Below are positions 47,705 through 57,326 of a stretch of 64,000 bases of DNA, piece by piece. The stretch spans positions 4,224,965-4,288,964 of the forward strand of contig NZ_CP104011.1 in assembly GCF_025133575.1 (NCBI RefSeq), in the 5' to 3' direction. Source of the DNA: Pseudomonas sp. GCEP-101. GTDB taxonomy: Bacteria; Pseudomonadota; Gammaproteobacteria; Pseudomonadales; Pseudomonadaceae. The position numbers and the translations under genes were made by a program. Position 1 is the first letter of the stretch. Each line of letters opens with the position of its first letter. The notes below the pieces were generated by a model that ran no database searches, had not been told where the DNA came from, and was given only the letters and a program-made list of their open reading frames with translations.

Positions 47705-48511
47705 GTGATCTTGCCGTTGCAAGCCCTTCGCCTGCCGTTGTTCCCGCGTGCCCGTCTCAAGCGCCTGGTCATCCTGGGGCTGGCACTGGCCAGCGTGCCG
47801 TTGGCCGCCTGCGAGAAGACCCTGCGCTGGGATGACGATCCGCCCTTCAGCATGCAGTTGCCCGACGGCAGCGTCGGCGGTCTCTACGTCGATTTGAGTC
47901 GCACCGTGCTCGAGCGCCTGGGCTGTCAGGTGCGCCTGGTCAAGCTGCCCTGGGCGCGGGCGCTCAAGGAGCTGGAACTGGGCCGTCTCGACGTGCTGCC
48001 CGGCGCCTTCCGCAAGCCCGAGCGCGAGGTCTATGCCTGGTTTTCCGGCGCCGTCTTGCCGCCCTCGCGCAACATCCTCTTCGTCCGCCACGGGTTGCCC
48101 GAGCGGGACAGCCTGCGGCAGCTCTCCGACCTGCCGGGCCGCGACTTCCGCCTGGGCGCGCAGATCGACGTGTCCTACGGCGAACCCTATCGCCAGCTGA
48201 TGGCCGACCCCGACTATGCGGCGCGGGTGTTCTTCAACCCCAGCCGGACCAACCTCTGGCACATGGTCGACAAGGGTCGCATCGACGGCATCATCGCCGA
48301 CGAGCACAGCGGCCGGTACGAGTTGCAGCAGTTGGGCCTGGCCAAGCGCATCGAGCCCACCGGCGTGGTGGTCTCGGCGGAGTCGGCGGAAGTCGCCTTC
48401 AGCAAGCGCACCCAGGACGAGGGCTTCGTCCGCCGCTACGCGCAGACGCTGAAGACGCTGGTGGACGCGGGCGAGGACCGGCGCATCCTGCAGCACTACG
48501 TGAGCAACTGA
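47705..48511 (+). CDS. Extracellular solute-binding protein, probable lipoprotein
   Basis: A 268-residue type-2 periplasmic binding protein of the amino-acid type (SBP_bac_3). The N-terminus has basic residues, a hydrophobic core and a lipobox, VPLAAC with Cys36, so it is probably a lipoprotein. Domain landmarks are GGLYVDLSRTVLERLGCQVRLVKLPWARALKELELGRLDVLPGAF and the later RIDGIIADEHSGRYEL. There is no permease or ATPase next to it, so it may feed a transporter elsewhere or act in sensing. The start is the GTG at 47705, chosen as the only start that leaves a full signal sequence; no ribosome site is obvious, so it is uncertain. Confidence 0.8.
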   Translation: MILPLQALRLPLFPRARLKRLVILGLALASVPLAACEKTLRWDDDPPFSMQLPDGSVGGLYVDLSRTVLERLGCQVRLVKLPWARALKELELGRLDVLPGAFRKPEREVYAWFSGAVLPPSRNILFVRHGLPERDSLRQLSDLPGRDFRLGAQIDVSYGEPYRQLMADPDYAARVFFNPSRTNLWHMVDKGRIDGIIADEHSGRYELQQLGLAKRIEPTGVVVSAESAEVAFSKRTQDEGFVRRYAQTLKTLVDAGEDRRILQHYVSN

Positions 48512-48512
48512 A

Positions 48513-48980
48513 TCAGGGCGAGCGCCAGAGGTTGGTGCGGCGCGCCTTGGCTTCATGTTCCTCGAACTGGTACTGGCCGACTTCCTCCGGCGTCTGCGCG
48601 TCGCTCTGCCGCCAGCTCGCCAGGCCGATGCTTAGCTGCGCCCGGCCGATATCCAGGGTATGACCGCAGTTCGGGCACTCCGCCGGCGTGACCCACACCG
48701 CCGCGCGCAGGCTGCCGTCGGGCAGCGGCTCGGCGTGCTTGAGGGTGGCGCTCTTGCCCAGCGCGAGCTGCACCAGGGCCGCGCGGGAGCGCTGGCCGAA
48801 GGGGTGTTCCAGTGCCGGGGCGCTGACGCCGCGCAGGTGAATGGTCACGTCGCGGCCGTCGGCGCGCTGGCAGGTCAGCTGGTCGCCGCTGAAGACGGCG
48901 GTCACCTGGCATTCCTCATCCGCTTGGGCGGCGAGGGGAAGGACGAAGAGCACGAGCAGTGCGGCACGAACGAATGGCAT
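48513..48980 (-). CDS. Exported SNase-fold protein with degenerate active site
   Basis: A 155-residue exported protein: signal peptide to about residue 20 (PFVRAALLVLFVLPLAAQA), then a staphylococcal-nuclease (OB) fold (CQVTAVFSGDQLTCQRADGRDVTIHLRGVSAPALEHPFGQRSRAAL, SLRAAVWV). In true nucleases the segment reads R-x-x-G-I-D-x-P-E; here it reads H-L-R-G-V-S-A-P-A, so the metal Asp is Ser, the general-base Glu is Ala and the first Arg is His. Catalysis is unlikely; binding is possible. CPNCG adds a Cys pair. GGAGG lies five bases before the ATG. Its stop is one base from the end of the convergent binding-protein gene. Confidence 0.78.
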   Translation of the reverse strand: MPFVRAALLVLFVLPLAAQADEECQVTAVFSGDQLTCQRADGRDVTIHLRGVSAPALEHPFGQRSRAALVQLALGKSATLKHAEPLPDGSLRAAVWVTPAECPNCGHTLDIGRAQLSIGLASWRQSDAQTPEEVGQYQFEEHEAKARRTNLWRSP

Positions 48981-49047
48981 GGAACCTCCGGTGGACCCTG
49001 TCAGCATAACCGCTGCGGCTGTCCACCGGCGTTCCGATCTGCAGCTT

Positions 49048-50040
49048 TTACTGGATCAGCGACATCACCTGCTCGCCGTAACGCCCGCCGGCAGCCGCGC
49101 CGCTGGGGAAGATCGCGTCGAGCTCCAGCAGCTCCGCCGGAGTCAGCACGAGGTCCACGGCGGCGACGTTCTCTTCCAGGTATTTGCGCTGCTTGGTGCC
49201 GGGGATCGGCACCAGGTGCTCGCCCTGGGCCAGCACCCAGGCCAGTGCCAGTTGCGACGGCTTCACGCCGCGGGCGGCTGCCAGTTCGGCGACCTTTTCG
49301 ACCAGGCGCAGGTTCTTTGCGAAGTTGTCGCCGGTGAAGCGCGGGCTGGAGCGACGGTAGTCGTCCTCGGCGAAATCATCCGGGCTCTTCAGTGCACCGG
49401 TGAGGAAGCCGCGGCCCAGCGGGCTGTAGGGGACGAAGCCGACACCCAGGCGCGCGCACGCGTCCAGTACGCCGTTCTCTTCCGGGTCGCGGGTCCACAG
49501 CGAGTATTCGCTTTGCAGCGCGGTGATCGGGTGGACCTTGTGCGCGCGCTCCAGCGTCTGCGCCGAGGCTTCGCTGAGGCCGAGGTAGCGCACCTTGCCG
49601 GCCCGCACCAGCTCGGCCATGGCGCCGACGGTGTCCTCGATGGGCACGTCGGGGTCAACCCGGTGCTGGTAGTACAGGTCGATGTGGTCCGTGCCCAGGC
49701 GTTTCAGGCTGCCTTCCACGGCCTGGCGGACGTATTCCGGACGCCCGTTGGCGCCACGCGCCTGGGGTTGCTCGGGTGTGCGCACGATGCCGAACTTGGT
49801 GGCGAGGAAGACCTGCTCGCGCTTGCCCTTCAGGGCGCGGCCGAGCAGTTCCTCGTTGGTGTGCGGGCCATAGATATCGGCGGTGTCGAGCAGCGTCACG
49901 CCCAGCTCCAGTGCACGGTGCAGGGTGGCGATGGATTCTGCCTCATCGCTGCCGGTGGTGTAGAAGTCGGACATGCCCATGCAGCCGAGGCCGATGGCGG
50001 AGACGACAGGGCCTTGCTGGCCAAGGCGACGAGTCTTCAT
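49048..50040 (-). CDS. Aldo/keto reductase
   Basis: A 330-residue NADPH-dependent aldo/keto reductase of the AKR13/YhdN-like group. The catalytic tetrad is visible: D52 and Y57 in [19 protein letters not shown]82 in LATKFG, and H126 in DLYYQHRVD. The NADP-phosphate loop [26 protein letters not shown] is near the C-terminus. Substrates are small aldehydes or ketones, not further defined. It is divergent from the LysR gene at 50158, which very probably regulates it through the inverted repeat between them. Confidence 0.92.
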   Translation of the reverse strand: MKTRRLGQQGPVVSAIGLGCMGMSDFYTTGSDEAESIATLHRALELGVTLLDTADIYGPHTNEELLGRALKGKREQVFLATKFGIVRTPEQPQARGANGRPEYVRQAVEGSLKRLGTDHIDLYYQHRVDPDVPIEDTVGAMAELVRAGKVRYLGLSEASAQTLERAHKVHPITALQSEYSLWTRDPEENGVLDACARLGVGFVPYSPLGRGFLTGALKSPDDFAEDDYRRSSPRFTGDNFAKNLRLVEKVAELAAARGVKPSQLALAWVLAQGEHLVPIPGTKQRKYLEENVAAVDLVLTPAELLELDAIFPSGAAAGGRYGEQVMSLIQ

Positions 50041-50125
50041 AGCGAATGCTCCGAGGGGAAAAAAGGGGGCAGGACCATTCTTGTTGTTTGTTCGGCATGG
50101 ATAAACTGGCTGTTTGCGGTTTAAC

Positions 50126-50144
50126 TATTCAGCCTGGATGAATA
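50126..50144. promoter_or_regulatory. LysR-box-like inverted repeat
   Basis: TATTCA-N7-TGAATA, perfect arms, ends 13 bases before the LysR ATG. The form (ATTC-N9-GAAT with T-N11-A inside) suits a LysR-type site, and the place suits autoregulation plus control of the divergent aldo/keto reductase. Confidence 0.65.
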
Positions 50145-50157
50145 ATCGGAGTGCGCC

Positions 50158-51057
50158 ATGGACCGCTTGCAGGCCATGCAGGTCTACACCCGCATCGTGG
50201 AACTCAAGGCCTTCGGCAAGGCGGCGGACAGCCTGCAATTGCCCCGCGCCAGCGTGACCCAGCTGATCCAGCAACTGGAGACGCACCTGGGTGTCCAGTT
50301 GCTGCGCCGCACCACGCGGCAGGTCAGCGTCACCGCCGACGGCCAGGCCTACTACGAGCGCTGCGTGCGCCTGCTGGAGGACCTGGAGGACGCGGAAAAC
50401 TGCTTCTCCGACTCGCCCGACAACCCGCGCGGCAAGCTGCGGGTGGACCTGCCCAGCTCGCTGGGGCGGCTGGTGGTGATCCCGGCGCTGCCGGCGTTCT
50501 GCCGGCGCTACCCGCAGATCGAGCTGGAGCTGAGCCTGAACGACCGCCAGGTGGACCTGGTGCGCGAAGGCGTGGACTGCGTGCTGCGCGCCGGCGAGTT
50601 GCCCGATTCCAGCCTGGTGGGCCGGCGCATCGCCGAGCTGGAGCAACTGACCTGCGTGAGTCGCGCCTACGTCGAAGCGTTCGGCCTGCCCGAGCACCCG
50701 GATCGGCTCGAAGGGCACCTGGCGGTGAACTACCAGTCGGCCTCCAGCGGGCGCATCTTCGACCTGGAGTTCCGCTTCGACGGCCACCTGCGCACCCAGC
50801 GGCTGCCCAGCCGGGTCACGGTGAATCATGCCGACGCCTACATTGCCGCCTGTCGCGCGGGCTTCGGCCTGATCCAGGCGCCGCGCTATCACCTGAACGA
50901 GGGGCTGGCCAGCGGCGAACTGGTGGAAGTGCTGCGCGCCTGGCAGCCGCCGCCACTGCCGGTCAGCGTCCTGTACCCGGTGCGCCGGCAGATGTCGCGG
51001 CGCCTGCGGGTGTTCTCCGACTGGCTCGGGGAGCTGTTCGAAGCCGGCATCGATTGA
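50158..51057 (+). CDS. LysR family transcriptional regulator
   Basis: A 299-residue LysR protein. The helix-turn-helix is [56 protein letters not shown], and the effector domain runs from [25 protein letters not shown], the style of the large LrhA/DmlR-like group. A GGAG site lies seven bases before the ATG (ATCGGAGTGCGCCATG). The divergent aldo/keto reductase is the likely target; the hydrolase downstream could also be. Confidence 0.92.
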   Translation: MDRLQAMQVYTRIVELKAFGKAADSLQLPRASVTQLIQQLETHLGVQLLRRTTRQVSVTADGQAYYERCVRLLEDLEDAENCFSDSPDNPRGKLRVDLPSSLGRLVVIPALPAFCRRYPQIELELSLNDRQVDLVREGVDCVLRAGELPDSSLVGRRIAELEQLTCVSRAYVEAFGLPEHPDRLEGHLAVNYQSASSGRIFDLEFRFDGHLRTQRLPSRVTVNHADAYIAACRAGFGLIQAPRYHLNEGLASGELVEVLRAWQPPPLPVSVLYPVRRQMSRRLRVFSDWLGELFEAGID

Positions 51058-51196
51058 GCTCGCGCTCGTCGGAAAGCTGCGGGATTTGCCTGCCTGGGTC
51101 AATGCGCTGGCTATGCTCAAGCCCGCCGTAGAGCGCTGCGCAGTCGCTGGAGTTGCGGCGTTTCTTTTCAACCATTCCCTGAAGGAAACGACCCAA

Positions 51197-52018
51197 ATGA
51201 GCATCGTCAAAGCAAAAGATGGCACCGAGATCTTCTACAAGGATTGGGGCAGCGGGCAGCCGGTGGTGTTCTCCCACGGCTGGCCGTTGAATGCCGATGC
51301 CTGGGACGCGCAGATGCTGTTCCTGGTGCAGAAGGGCTACCGGGTCATCGCCCATGACCGCCGCGGCCATGGTCGTTCGGGCCAGCCGGCGAAGGGCAAT
51401 GACATGGACACCTACGCCGACGACCTGGCGGCGGTGATCGACGCGCTGGATCTGAAGGGCGCCACGCTGGTGGGCCACTCCACCGGCGGTGGCGAGGTGG
51501 CGCACTACATTGGCCGCCATGGTACCAAGCGGCTTTCCGGCGCCGTGCTGATCGGTGCGGTGCCGCCGCTGATGCTCAAGACCGCGGCCAACCCCGGCGG
51601 CCTGCCGATCGACGTGTTCGATGGCATCCGCAAGGGGGTGAAGGAAGACCGCTCGCAGTTCTTCAAGGACCTGGCGCTGCCGTTCTATGGCTACAACCGG
51701 CCGGGTGTGAAGGCGTCCCAGGGGGTGATCGACAACTTCTGGCTGCAGGGCATGATGGGCGGGCACCTGGGCCTGTACCTGTGCATCCGCGAGTTCTCCG
51801 AGGTGGACTACACCGAGGACCTGAAGAAGATCGACGTGCCGGCGCTGATCCTCCATGGCGACGACGACCAGATCGTGCCCATCGGTGCTGCCGGCCAGCG
51901 CTCGGTGGAGCTGGTGCAGAAGGGCGAGCTGAAGGTCTACAAGGGCGGTTCGCACGGCATGTGCACCACCATGGCCGACCAGGTGAACGAGGACCTGCTG
52001 GGGTTCCTCAACCGCTGA
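51197..52018 (+). CDS. Alpha/beta hydrolase (non-heme chloroperoxidase / arylesterase type)
   Basis: A 273-residue alpha/beta hydrolase. The oxyanion motif [11 protein letters not shown], the nucleophile elbow VGHSTGGGE (Ser95), the acid in [11 protein letters not shown] (about Asp223) and the His in KGGSHGM (about 252) are complete. This set and length are those of bacterial cofactor-free haloperoxidases, which in cells act as esterases or perhydrolases. GGAA lies upstream of the chosen ATG at 51197; the longer frame to 51086 has no domain support. A 140-base gap separates it from the LysR gene. Confidence 0.92.
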   Translation: MSIVKAKDGTEIFYKDWGSGQPVVFSHGWPLNADAWDAQMLFLVQKGYRVIAHDRRGHGRSGQPAKGNDMDTYADDLAAVIDALDLKGATLVGHSTGGGEVAHYIGRHGTKRLSGAVLIGAVPPLMLKTAANPGGLPIDVFDGIRKGVKEDRSQFFKDLALPFYGYNRPGVKASQGVIDNFWLQGMMGGHLGLYLCIREFSEVDYTEDLKKIDVPALILHGDDDQIVPIGAAGQRSVELVQKGELKVYKGGSHGMCTTMADQVNEDLLGFLNR

Positions 52019-52022
52019 AGCC

Positions 52023-52090
52023 GTTCGCGAGCAAGCTCGCTCCTACAGGTGCCTGGGTGCTCTTCCTGTAGGGGCGAGCTTGCTCGTGAA
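52023..52090. repeat. REP inverted pair
   Basis: TTCGCGAGCAAGCTCGCTCC, then after about 25 bases a diverged inverted copy (GTAGGGGCGAGCTTGCTCGT). It lies between the convergent hydrolase and VOC genes and may end both transcripts. Confidence 0.8.
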
Positions 52091-52098
52091 CTCTCTCT

Positions 52099-52452
52099 TC
52101 AATGGACGTGCTGGAGCACGTTCACCAGCGTCCCCAACGGATCACACACGAAGAAGCGCCGCACGCCCCAGGGCTCTAGGGTCAGCGCATAGGGAATTTC
52201 GTGGCCGGCCGCGAGGGCGCGCTCGTGTACCTCGTCGAGATTGTCCACTTCGATGGACAGGTCCGGCACCGGCGCTCCCGAGCCGCCTTCGCTGGCCAGG
52301 CTTATCTGTGCGGGCGCACTGTCGGCGCTGGCGAGGGTGATCAGCCAGCCGTGGTCCATCACCACCTCCAGATCGAACAGCTCGCGGTAGAAACGCGCGA
52401 CGTCGGCGGGCTTGCCGGTAGCTAGGTTGGCGACGATGCGGCGGACGGTCAT
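52099..52452 (-). CDS. VOC family protein (glyoxalase/bleomycin-resistance fold)
   Basis: A 117-residue single vicinal-oxygen-chelate domain: the start VRRIVANLATGKPADVARFYRELFDLEVVMDHGW and the end EPWGVRRFFVCDPLGTLVNVLQH show the paired beta-alpha-beta-beta-beta units. Possible metal ligands are sparse (a His in QH-VH and a Glu in LEPWG), so the function could be lyase, dioxygenase-like or resistance. AAGGAG lies seven bases before the ATG. Downstream of the membrane-protein gene on the same strand with a 38-base gap. Confidence 0.85.
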   Translation of the reverse strand: MTVRRIVANLATGKPADVARFYRELFDLEVVMDHGWLITLASADSAPAQISLASEGGSGAPVPDLSIEVDNLDEVHERALAAGHEIPYALTLEPWGVRRFFVCDPLGTLVNVLQHVH

Positions 52453-52490
52453 GGCTGAACTCCTTGGCTGGAGTCCGCCAGCATAGACGC

Positions 52491-53000
52491 TCAGTGCGCC
52501 GGGCGTGCCGGCGGCATCCGCCGGCGGTGGATGCGGTAGAACTGGTAAAGCACGCCGATCACCAGTACCAGCAGCGCGACCATCACCGCCATCTGCACCG
52601 GTGGCGAGTCCGGCCCGTGGCCGATGGGGTTCGACGGCGGCAGGCGCGACAGGGATTCGTTGAGCGTGGGAATCATCATCAGGAAGAAGCTGAAGCTCAT
52701 CGCCGCGGTCTCCAGGTATTCCCGCAGGCCACCCAGGGCGCCGATGCGCTGTGCGTAGCTGCCGACCGCGAGGGCCAGCAGGCAGAGGATGCCGATGGCG
52801 TGCCCGGCATTGAAGCCGCCGGTGCTGGACAGGCCGAAGGCCGTCAGTACGCCGAGGATCATCCCGACGATGTACCAGCGCCCGGCGGGGCTGCGCGGGT
52901 CGATGCGACCCGCCTGGTAGAACGCCCACAACCCGGCGACCAGCGGCACCAGGCTGATGGCGGTATGCACGATACCCAGGGTGGAAAGCGGATTGGCCAT
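52491..53000 (-). CDS. Integral membrane protein, unknown function
   Basis: A 169-residue protein with about four to five membrane spans (near 8-28, 43-62, 67-85, 95-115 and 135-155). Landmarks are GIVHTAISLVPLVAGLWAFYQAG, GLSSTGGFNAGHAIGILCLLAL and the cytoplasmic end YRIHRRRMPP. The His residues in H12 and H68 could bind heme or metal, but this is only a guess; the general look is of a DUF2306-like membrane protein. GAGG lies eight bases before the ATG at 53000. It is followed closely by the VOC gene. Confidence 0.7.
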   Translation of the reverse strand: MANPLSTLGIVHTAISLVPLVAGLWAFYQAGRIDPRSPAGRWYIVGMILGVLTAFGLSSTGGFNAGHAIGILCLLALAVGSYAQRIGALGGLREYLETAAMSFSFFLMMIPTLNESLSRLPPSNPIGHGPDSPPVQMAVMVALLVLVIGVLYQFYRIHRRRMPPARPAH

Positions 53001-53160
53001 GACCAGCACCTCGCGAGCGGACACTCGTCCGTGGACGCTTTTCGTGAACAGGGGCGCCACGCATCCACGAGCTGTGCCGGAGCACGGAGGGGCGGGTGTG
53101 TTGTCAGGGTAGACGCAACCCGCCGGGTAGAAGGGCTGTGCCCGGCTCAGCCGACGAACG

Positions 53161-53805
53161 TCACAGGCGCTTGTTGAGCCAGCGCGCGAGGCGGTCGCCG
53201 CCGAACTGGATCAGCGTCACCAGGGCTACCAGCAGGATGATCACCGTGAGCATCACCTGGGTGTCGAAGCGCTGGTAGCCGTAGCGGTAGGCCAGGTCGC
53301 CCAGGCCGCCGGCACCGATGGCGCCGGCCATGGCCGAGGAGTTGATCATGGTCACCAGGGTGATGGTGAAGCCGGCGACGATGCCCGGCCGCGCTTCGGG
53401 CAGCAGCACGTTCCAGATGATGTGCCGCGGCTGGCAGCCCATGGCCTGCGCCGCTTCGATCAACCCGTGGTCGACCTCGCGCAGGCTGACTTCGGCGATG
53501 CGCGCGAAGAACGGCGTGGCGGCGATGGTCAGCGGCACCACCGCCGCCCAGACGCCGTAGCTGGTGCCGACGATCAGCCGGGTGAAGGGGATCAGCGCGA
53601 CCATCAGGATCAGGAACGGGATCGAGCGCAGCACGTTGACCACGCTGCCCAGGCTCTGGTTGACCAGGCGCGCCTGGAAGATCCCGCCAGGGCCGGTGGT
53701 GACCAGCACCAGGGCCAGCGGGATGCCCACCAGGAAGACGATGGCCGAGGACGCGCCGATCATCAGCAGGGTGTCGAGCAGGCCTTGCAGCAGGCGATCA
53801 GGCAT
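53161..53805 (-). CDS. MetI-family ABC transporter permease
   Basis: A 214-residue inner-membrane permease of the methionine-uptake (MUT) family. Five membrane spans are visible; the EAA loop that docks the ATPase is [37 protein letters not shown] (about 120-150). It starts inside the end of the ATPase gene (8-base overlap), showing coupled translation. With the ATPase and binding protein upstream it forms one complete importer, probably for an organosulfur compound or methionine derivative given the monooxygenase genes in the island. Last gene of the minus-strand series. Confidence 0.92.
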   Translation of the reverse strand: MPDRLLQGLLDTLLMIGASSAIVFLVGIPLALVLVTTGPGGIFQARLVNQSLGSVVNVLRSIPFLILMVALIPFTRLIVGTSYGVWAAVVPLTIAATPFFARIAEVSLREVDHGLIEAAQAMGCQPRHIIWNVLLPEARPGIVAGFTITLVTMINSSAMAGAIGAGGLGDLAYRYGYQRFDTQVMLTVIILLVALVTLIQFGGDRLARWLNKRL

Positions 53806-54859
53806 GGGTGAGCACCTCCAGGCGGTCGGCGACATCGCGGGCGCGTTCGAGCAGTTGCGGGGCGCTGGCGGCAGGCGCGGCGACGCTCAGCAGCAGGCGG
53901 CCCAGGGCGCGGCCCTGGATGCGCTCGATGCCGCCGTGCAGCAGGCTGACGCGGCTGCCCAGCGCCTGGGCGATGGCCAGCAGGTCCGGCTCCTGCTCGC
54001 GTACGCCGGTGTAGTGCAGGTCGAGGATGACTTCGTCGGCCGAAGGATGCTCCAGGCGCGCCAGCAGGTCCGGCGGCAGGTGCTGTTGCAGCGAGCCGAG
54101 GAGGGTGCGGCTGACCTCGTGCTGCGGGTTGCCGAAGACTTCCCAGACATCGCCCTGCTCGACGATACGCCCGCGCTCGAGCACCACCACGCGGTCACAG
54201 ATTTCGCGGATCACCGCCATCTCGTGGGTGATCAGCACGATGGTCAGGCCCAGGCGGCGGTTGATGTCGCGCAGCAGCGCGAGGATGGCCTGGGTGCTCT
54301 CCGGGTCCAGCGCCGAGGTGGCTTCGTCGCAGAGCAGGATTTCCGGCTGGTGCACCAGGGCGCGGGCGATGCCGACGCGCTGCTTCTGCCCGCCGGAGAG
54401 TTGCGCCGGGTAGGCATGGCGCTTCTCGGTCAGGCCGACCAGTTCGAGCAGCTCATCCACCCGCTCGGCGATGCGCGCCTTGGGCACGCCGGCCACGCGC
54501 AGGGGCAGGGCGATGTTCTGCGCCACGGTCTTGGCCGACATCAGGTTGAAGTGCTGGAAGATCATGCCGACGCGGCGGCGCAGGCCGACCAGTTGCTGGG
54601 CGTCGAAGGCGCCGATATCTTCGCCGTCGATCAGCACCTGGCCGACGCTGGGTTGTTCCAGGCGGTTGAGGGTGCGGATCAGCGAGCTCTTGCCGGCGCC
54701 GCTGCGGCCGATGATGCCGAACACTTCGCCACGGCGGACGGAGAGTTCGATGTCGCTCAGTGCCTCCACCGGGCCGTGGTGGCCGGCGTAGGTCTTGCCC
54801 AGCCCGCGCAGGGCGATGTGCTGGGTGGCGAGTTCGAGATTGCGATTGAAGCTGACCAT
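53798..54859 (-). CDS. MetN-family ABC transporter ATP-binding protein
   Basis: A 353-residue ATPase. Walker A is GRSGAGKSS (about residue 46), the ABC signature [15 protein letters not shown], Walker [13 protein letters not shown], and the switch His in VLITHEM. After residue 260 comes the regulatory NIL/C2 domain ([15 protein letters not shown] ... [15 protein letters not shown]), which in MetN binds methionine to inhibit transport. It is the only ATPase in the window, while there are two MetI permeases and two MetQ proteins. The ATG is followed by a short 15-residue extension relative to MetN, so the start could be slightly later. Confidence 0.94.
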   Translation of the reverse strand: MVSFNRNLELATQHIALRGLGKTYAGHHGPVEALSDIELSVRRGEVFGIIGRSGAGKSSLIRTLNRLEQPSVGQVLIDGEDIGAFDAQQLVGLRRRVGMIFQHFNLMSAKTVAQNIALPLRVAGVPKARIAERVDELLELVGLTEKRHAYPAQLSGGQKQRVGIARALVHQPEILLCDEATSALDPESTQAILALLRDINRRLGLTIVLITHEMAVIREICDRVVVLERGRIVEQGDVWEVFGNPQHEVSRTLLGSLQQHLPPDLLARLEHPSADEVILDLHYTGVREQEPDLLAIAQALGSRVSLLHGGIERIQGRALGRLLLSVAAPAASAPQLLERARDVADRLEVLTHA

Positions 54860-54896
54860 GGTGGGAGCCTGTTCTCAAGTTCGGAGCGGGGCTGTT

Positions 54897-54931
54897 TCCC
54901 TCTCCCTAGCCCTCTCCCTGAAGGAGAGGGG
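54897..54931. repeat. Half copy of the dispersed element
   Basis: CCCTCTCCCTAGCCCTCTCCCTGAAGGAGAGG-type sequence, corresponding to one end hairpin of the ~120-bp element; the other half is missing. Confidence 0.65.
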
Positions 54932-54992
54932 ACTGGTTCGGTGTGTTCGGGGGTATTGGCTTTTGGCCGGCGATTTCGGGCGAGATGCTCTT

Positions 54993-55063
54993 CGTAGGAG
55001 CGAGCTTGCTCGCGAACGGCCCCCGCAGCGCGGATTGGTTCGCGAGCAAGCTCGCTCCTGCAG
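54993..55063. repeat. REP inverted pair
   Basis: CGTAGGAGCGAGCTTGCTCG and the inverted copy CGAGCAAGCTCGCTCCTGCA, between the metQ-like and metN-like genes of one transcription unit. A stem-loop here could set the binding protein above the ATPase in amount. Confidence 0.82.
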
Positions 55064-55065
55064 GG

Positions 55066-55863
55066 TCAATTCCAGCCCGGCTGGTAGAGCGAGCCGTGGG
55101 CCTTGTCCAGCGCGGCGCGGACCTGGGGCGAATGCTGGTAGAGATCGACGAATTTCTTCAGCCGACCGTCCGGGTCCTTGAAGTCGTCACGGGTCACGAA
55201 CTGGATGACGTACTCCTTGTTCTCGATGCCGTCGAACAGCAGCGCGCTGTTCGGGTCGATGGTCCCGGCCAGGCGGATGTAGTGCGGGTAGCCCTGGGCC
55301 AGGTCGACGTCGTCCAGCGCGCGCACCAGCTGGACCGCTTCCAGCTCGATGATCTGGATGTGCTTGGGGTTGGCCACGATGTCGTCCAGGGTCGCCTTGT
55401 AGCCCACGCCATCCTTGAGCTTGAGCAGCCCGGCCTTCTGCAGCAGCTGCAGGCCGCGGCCGCCATTGATCGGGTCATTGGCGATGGCGACCTTGGCGCC
55501 GTCGGGCAGGTCGGCGATGGCCTTGTACTTGGTCGAGTACAGGCCGACGTTGTTGATGATCCCCGGCGCGAAGGCCTTCAGGTGCAGGCCGCCCTCGCGG
55601 TTGGCGTTCTCCAGGAAGGGCGTGTGCTGGAAGTAGTTGGCGTCGATGTCGCCGTGGTCGAGGGTGATGTTCGGCGCGTTCCAGTCGGTGAACTCCACCA
55701 GTTCGACCTTCAGGCCCTGCTGGGCGGCTTCCTTCACCGCCACTTCCAGCGGTGGGGCGAAGGCGGCGGTGGTGCCCAGGCGCAGGGTATCGGCCGCCTG
55801 GGCGAGGCCGGCGGCGAGGAGGCTCAGGGAGAGGCCGAGGGTAAGCTTGAAGCGTGCATGCAT
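55066..55863 (-). CDS. MetQ/NlpA-family substrate-binding protein
   Basis: A 265-residue periplasmic binding protein. The signal peptide (ARFKLTLGLSLSLLAAGLAQA) has no lipobox Cys, unlike E. coli MetQ, so it should be soluble. Family landmarks: EFTDWNAPNITLDHGDIDANYFQHTPFLEN (about 58-87), GLYSTKYKAIADLPDGAKVAIANDPINGGRGLQLLQKAGLLKLKDG and the end SLYQPGWN. It follows a flavin monooxygenase gene on the same strand with a 20-base gap, and serves the importer whose ATPase and permease come next. Confidence 0.93.
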   Translation of the reverse strand: MHARFKLTLGLSLSLLAAGLAQAADTLRLGTTAAFAPPLEVAVKEAAQQGLKVELVEFTDWNAPNITLDHGDIDANYFQHTPFLENANREGGLHLKAFAPGIINNVGLYSTKYKAIADLPDGAKVAIANDPINGGRGLQLLQKAGLLKLKDGVGYKATLDDIVANPKHIQIIELEAVQLVRALDDVDLAQGYPHYIRLAGTIDPNSALLFDGIENKEYVIQFVTRDDFKDPDGRLKKFVDLYQHSPQVRAALDKAHGSLYQPGWN

Positions 55864-55883
55864 GGCAACGAATCCTTATGGGT

Positions 55884-57281
55884 TTAAACGGAGAAGGCTG
55901 GAGTCGCTCCAGTGGCGGTTGCCTGGCGGAAGCTCGCGCCGACGTGCCGTGCGGGCAGTCGGGCGCGGCCGGCGCCGAAGAGTTTTTCCCGCAGGGTGCC
56001 GTCGGCGTAGGCCGTCTTGTAGGCACCGCGGTTCTGCAGTTCCGGTACCACGAGGTCGATGAAGTCGGCGTAGCTTTCCGGCTCCACGGTGCGGGTGAGG
56101 TTGAAACCGTCGAGGCCCGCCTCGTTGGTCCAGCCCAGCAGCTCATCGGCCACCTGCACGGGGTCGCCCACCAGCGTGGTGTAGCGGCCGCCGAGGGTGA
56201 ACTGCTCCAGCAGCTGGCGCACGGTGGCGTCGGTGCGGGCGACGGTCAGTGCCTTGGTGGCGGACTCGATGGCGTTGGTCTTCTCGTAGCGGATCGGCTC
56301 GTCCAGCGCGTAGCGCGAGAAGTCGATGCCGGTGGTGCTGGCGAAGTGCGCAAGGCCTGCCTCGGCGCTGGCGAAGCGGCGGTATTCGGCGAGCTTGTCG
56401 CGGGCCTCGGCGTCGGTCGGCGCGACGATGACGTTGATGCCCATGAACACCTTGATGTCGTCCGCGCGGCGACCGGCATCCACGGCTGCCTGGCGGATGC
56501 GGTCCACCAGCACGCGGGTGGCTTCGCGGCTCTGCGCCGAGACGAACACGCACTCGGCGTGGCGTGCGGCGAAGGCCAGCCCGCGATTGGACGCGCCGGC
56601 CTGGAACAGCAACGGCGTGCGTTGCGGCGATGGCTGGCTGAGGTGGTAACCCTCGACGTCGAAGAACTCGCCGTGGTGGCGGACCTTGTGCACCTTGCCC
56701 GGCTGGGCGTAGACGCGGCGCTGGCGGTCGACGACCACGGCGTCGTCTTCCCAGCTGCCTTCCCAGAGTTTGTAGAGCACCTCCAGGTACTCGTCGGCGC
56801 GGTCGTAGCGGCGGTCGTGGTCGATCTGCCGCTCCTGGCCCATGGCGCGAGCGGTGCTTTCCAGGTAACCGGTGACGATGTTCCAGCCGACCCGGCCGTC
56901 GCTCAGGTGGTCCAGCGTCGACAGCCGGCGGGCGAACGGGTAGGGCGCCTCGTAGGTGAGGTTGGCGGTCACGCCGAAGCCCAGGTGCTGCGTGGCGCCG
57001 GCCATGGCCGAGACCAGCATCAGCGGATCGTTAACCGGCAGCTGGATGGCTTCCTTAGCGGTCAGCTCGATGCCGTTCTGGTAGACGTCGTAGGCGCCGA
57101 GGATGTCGGCGAGGAACAGGCCGTCGAACAGGCCCTTCTCCAGCAGGCGGGCGAGGTCGGTCCAGTGGCTGAGTTTGTTGAACTCGCTGGAGCGGTCGCG
57201 GGGGTGGGTCCACAGGCCGTGGTTGATGTGGCCGACGCAGTTCATGCTGAAGGCGTTGAGGAGGATCTGCTTCTGGGTCAT
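55884..57281 (-). CDS. Flavin-dependent monooxygenase, NtaA/SnaA/DszA type
   Basis: A 465-residue member of the bacterial-luciferase superfamily, NtaA/SnaA/SoxA(DszA) subgroup. Landmarks: LNAFSMNCVGHINHGLW, HWTDLARLLEKGLFDGLFLADILG, GRVGWNIVTGYLESTARAMG, and YHLSQPSPQRTPLLFQAGASNRGLAFAARHAECVF. These enzymes use FMNH2 from a separate reductase to split C-S or C-N bonds in organosulfur or chelator compounds. No flavin reductase gene lies in the window. The ATG at 57281 fits the family N-terminus, with a weak GGAAG upstream. A very similar gene is at 61741. Confidence 0.9.
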   Translation of the reverse strand: MTQKQILLNAFSMNCVGHINHGLWTHPRDRSSEFNKLSHWTDLARLLEKGLFDGLFLADILGAYDVYQNGIELTAKEAIQLPVNDPLMLVSAMAGATQHLGFGVTANLTYEAPYPFARRLSTLDHLSDGRVGWNIVTGYLESTARAMGQERQIDHDRRYDRADEYLEVLYKLWEGSWEDDAVVVDRQRRVYAQPGKVHKVRHHGEFFDVEGYHLSQPSPQRTPLLFQAGASNRGLAFAARHAECVFVSAQSREATRVLVDRIRQAAVDAGRRADDIKVFMGINVIVAPTDAEARDKLAEYRRFASAEAGLAHFASTTGIDFSRYALDEPIRYEKTNAIESATKALTVARTDATVRQLLEQFTLGGRYTTLVGDPVQVADELLGWTNEAGLDGFNLTRTVEPESYADFIDLVVPELQNRGAYKTAYADGTLREKLFGAGRARLPARHVGASFRQATATGATPAFSV

Positions 57282-57326
57282 GGGAAGTCCTTGCGAGGGC
57301 GGCTCGGTAAGGGCTCTGCGGCAGCC

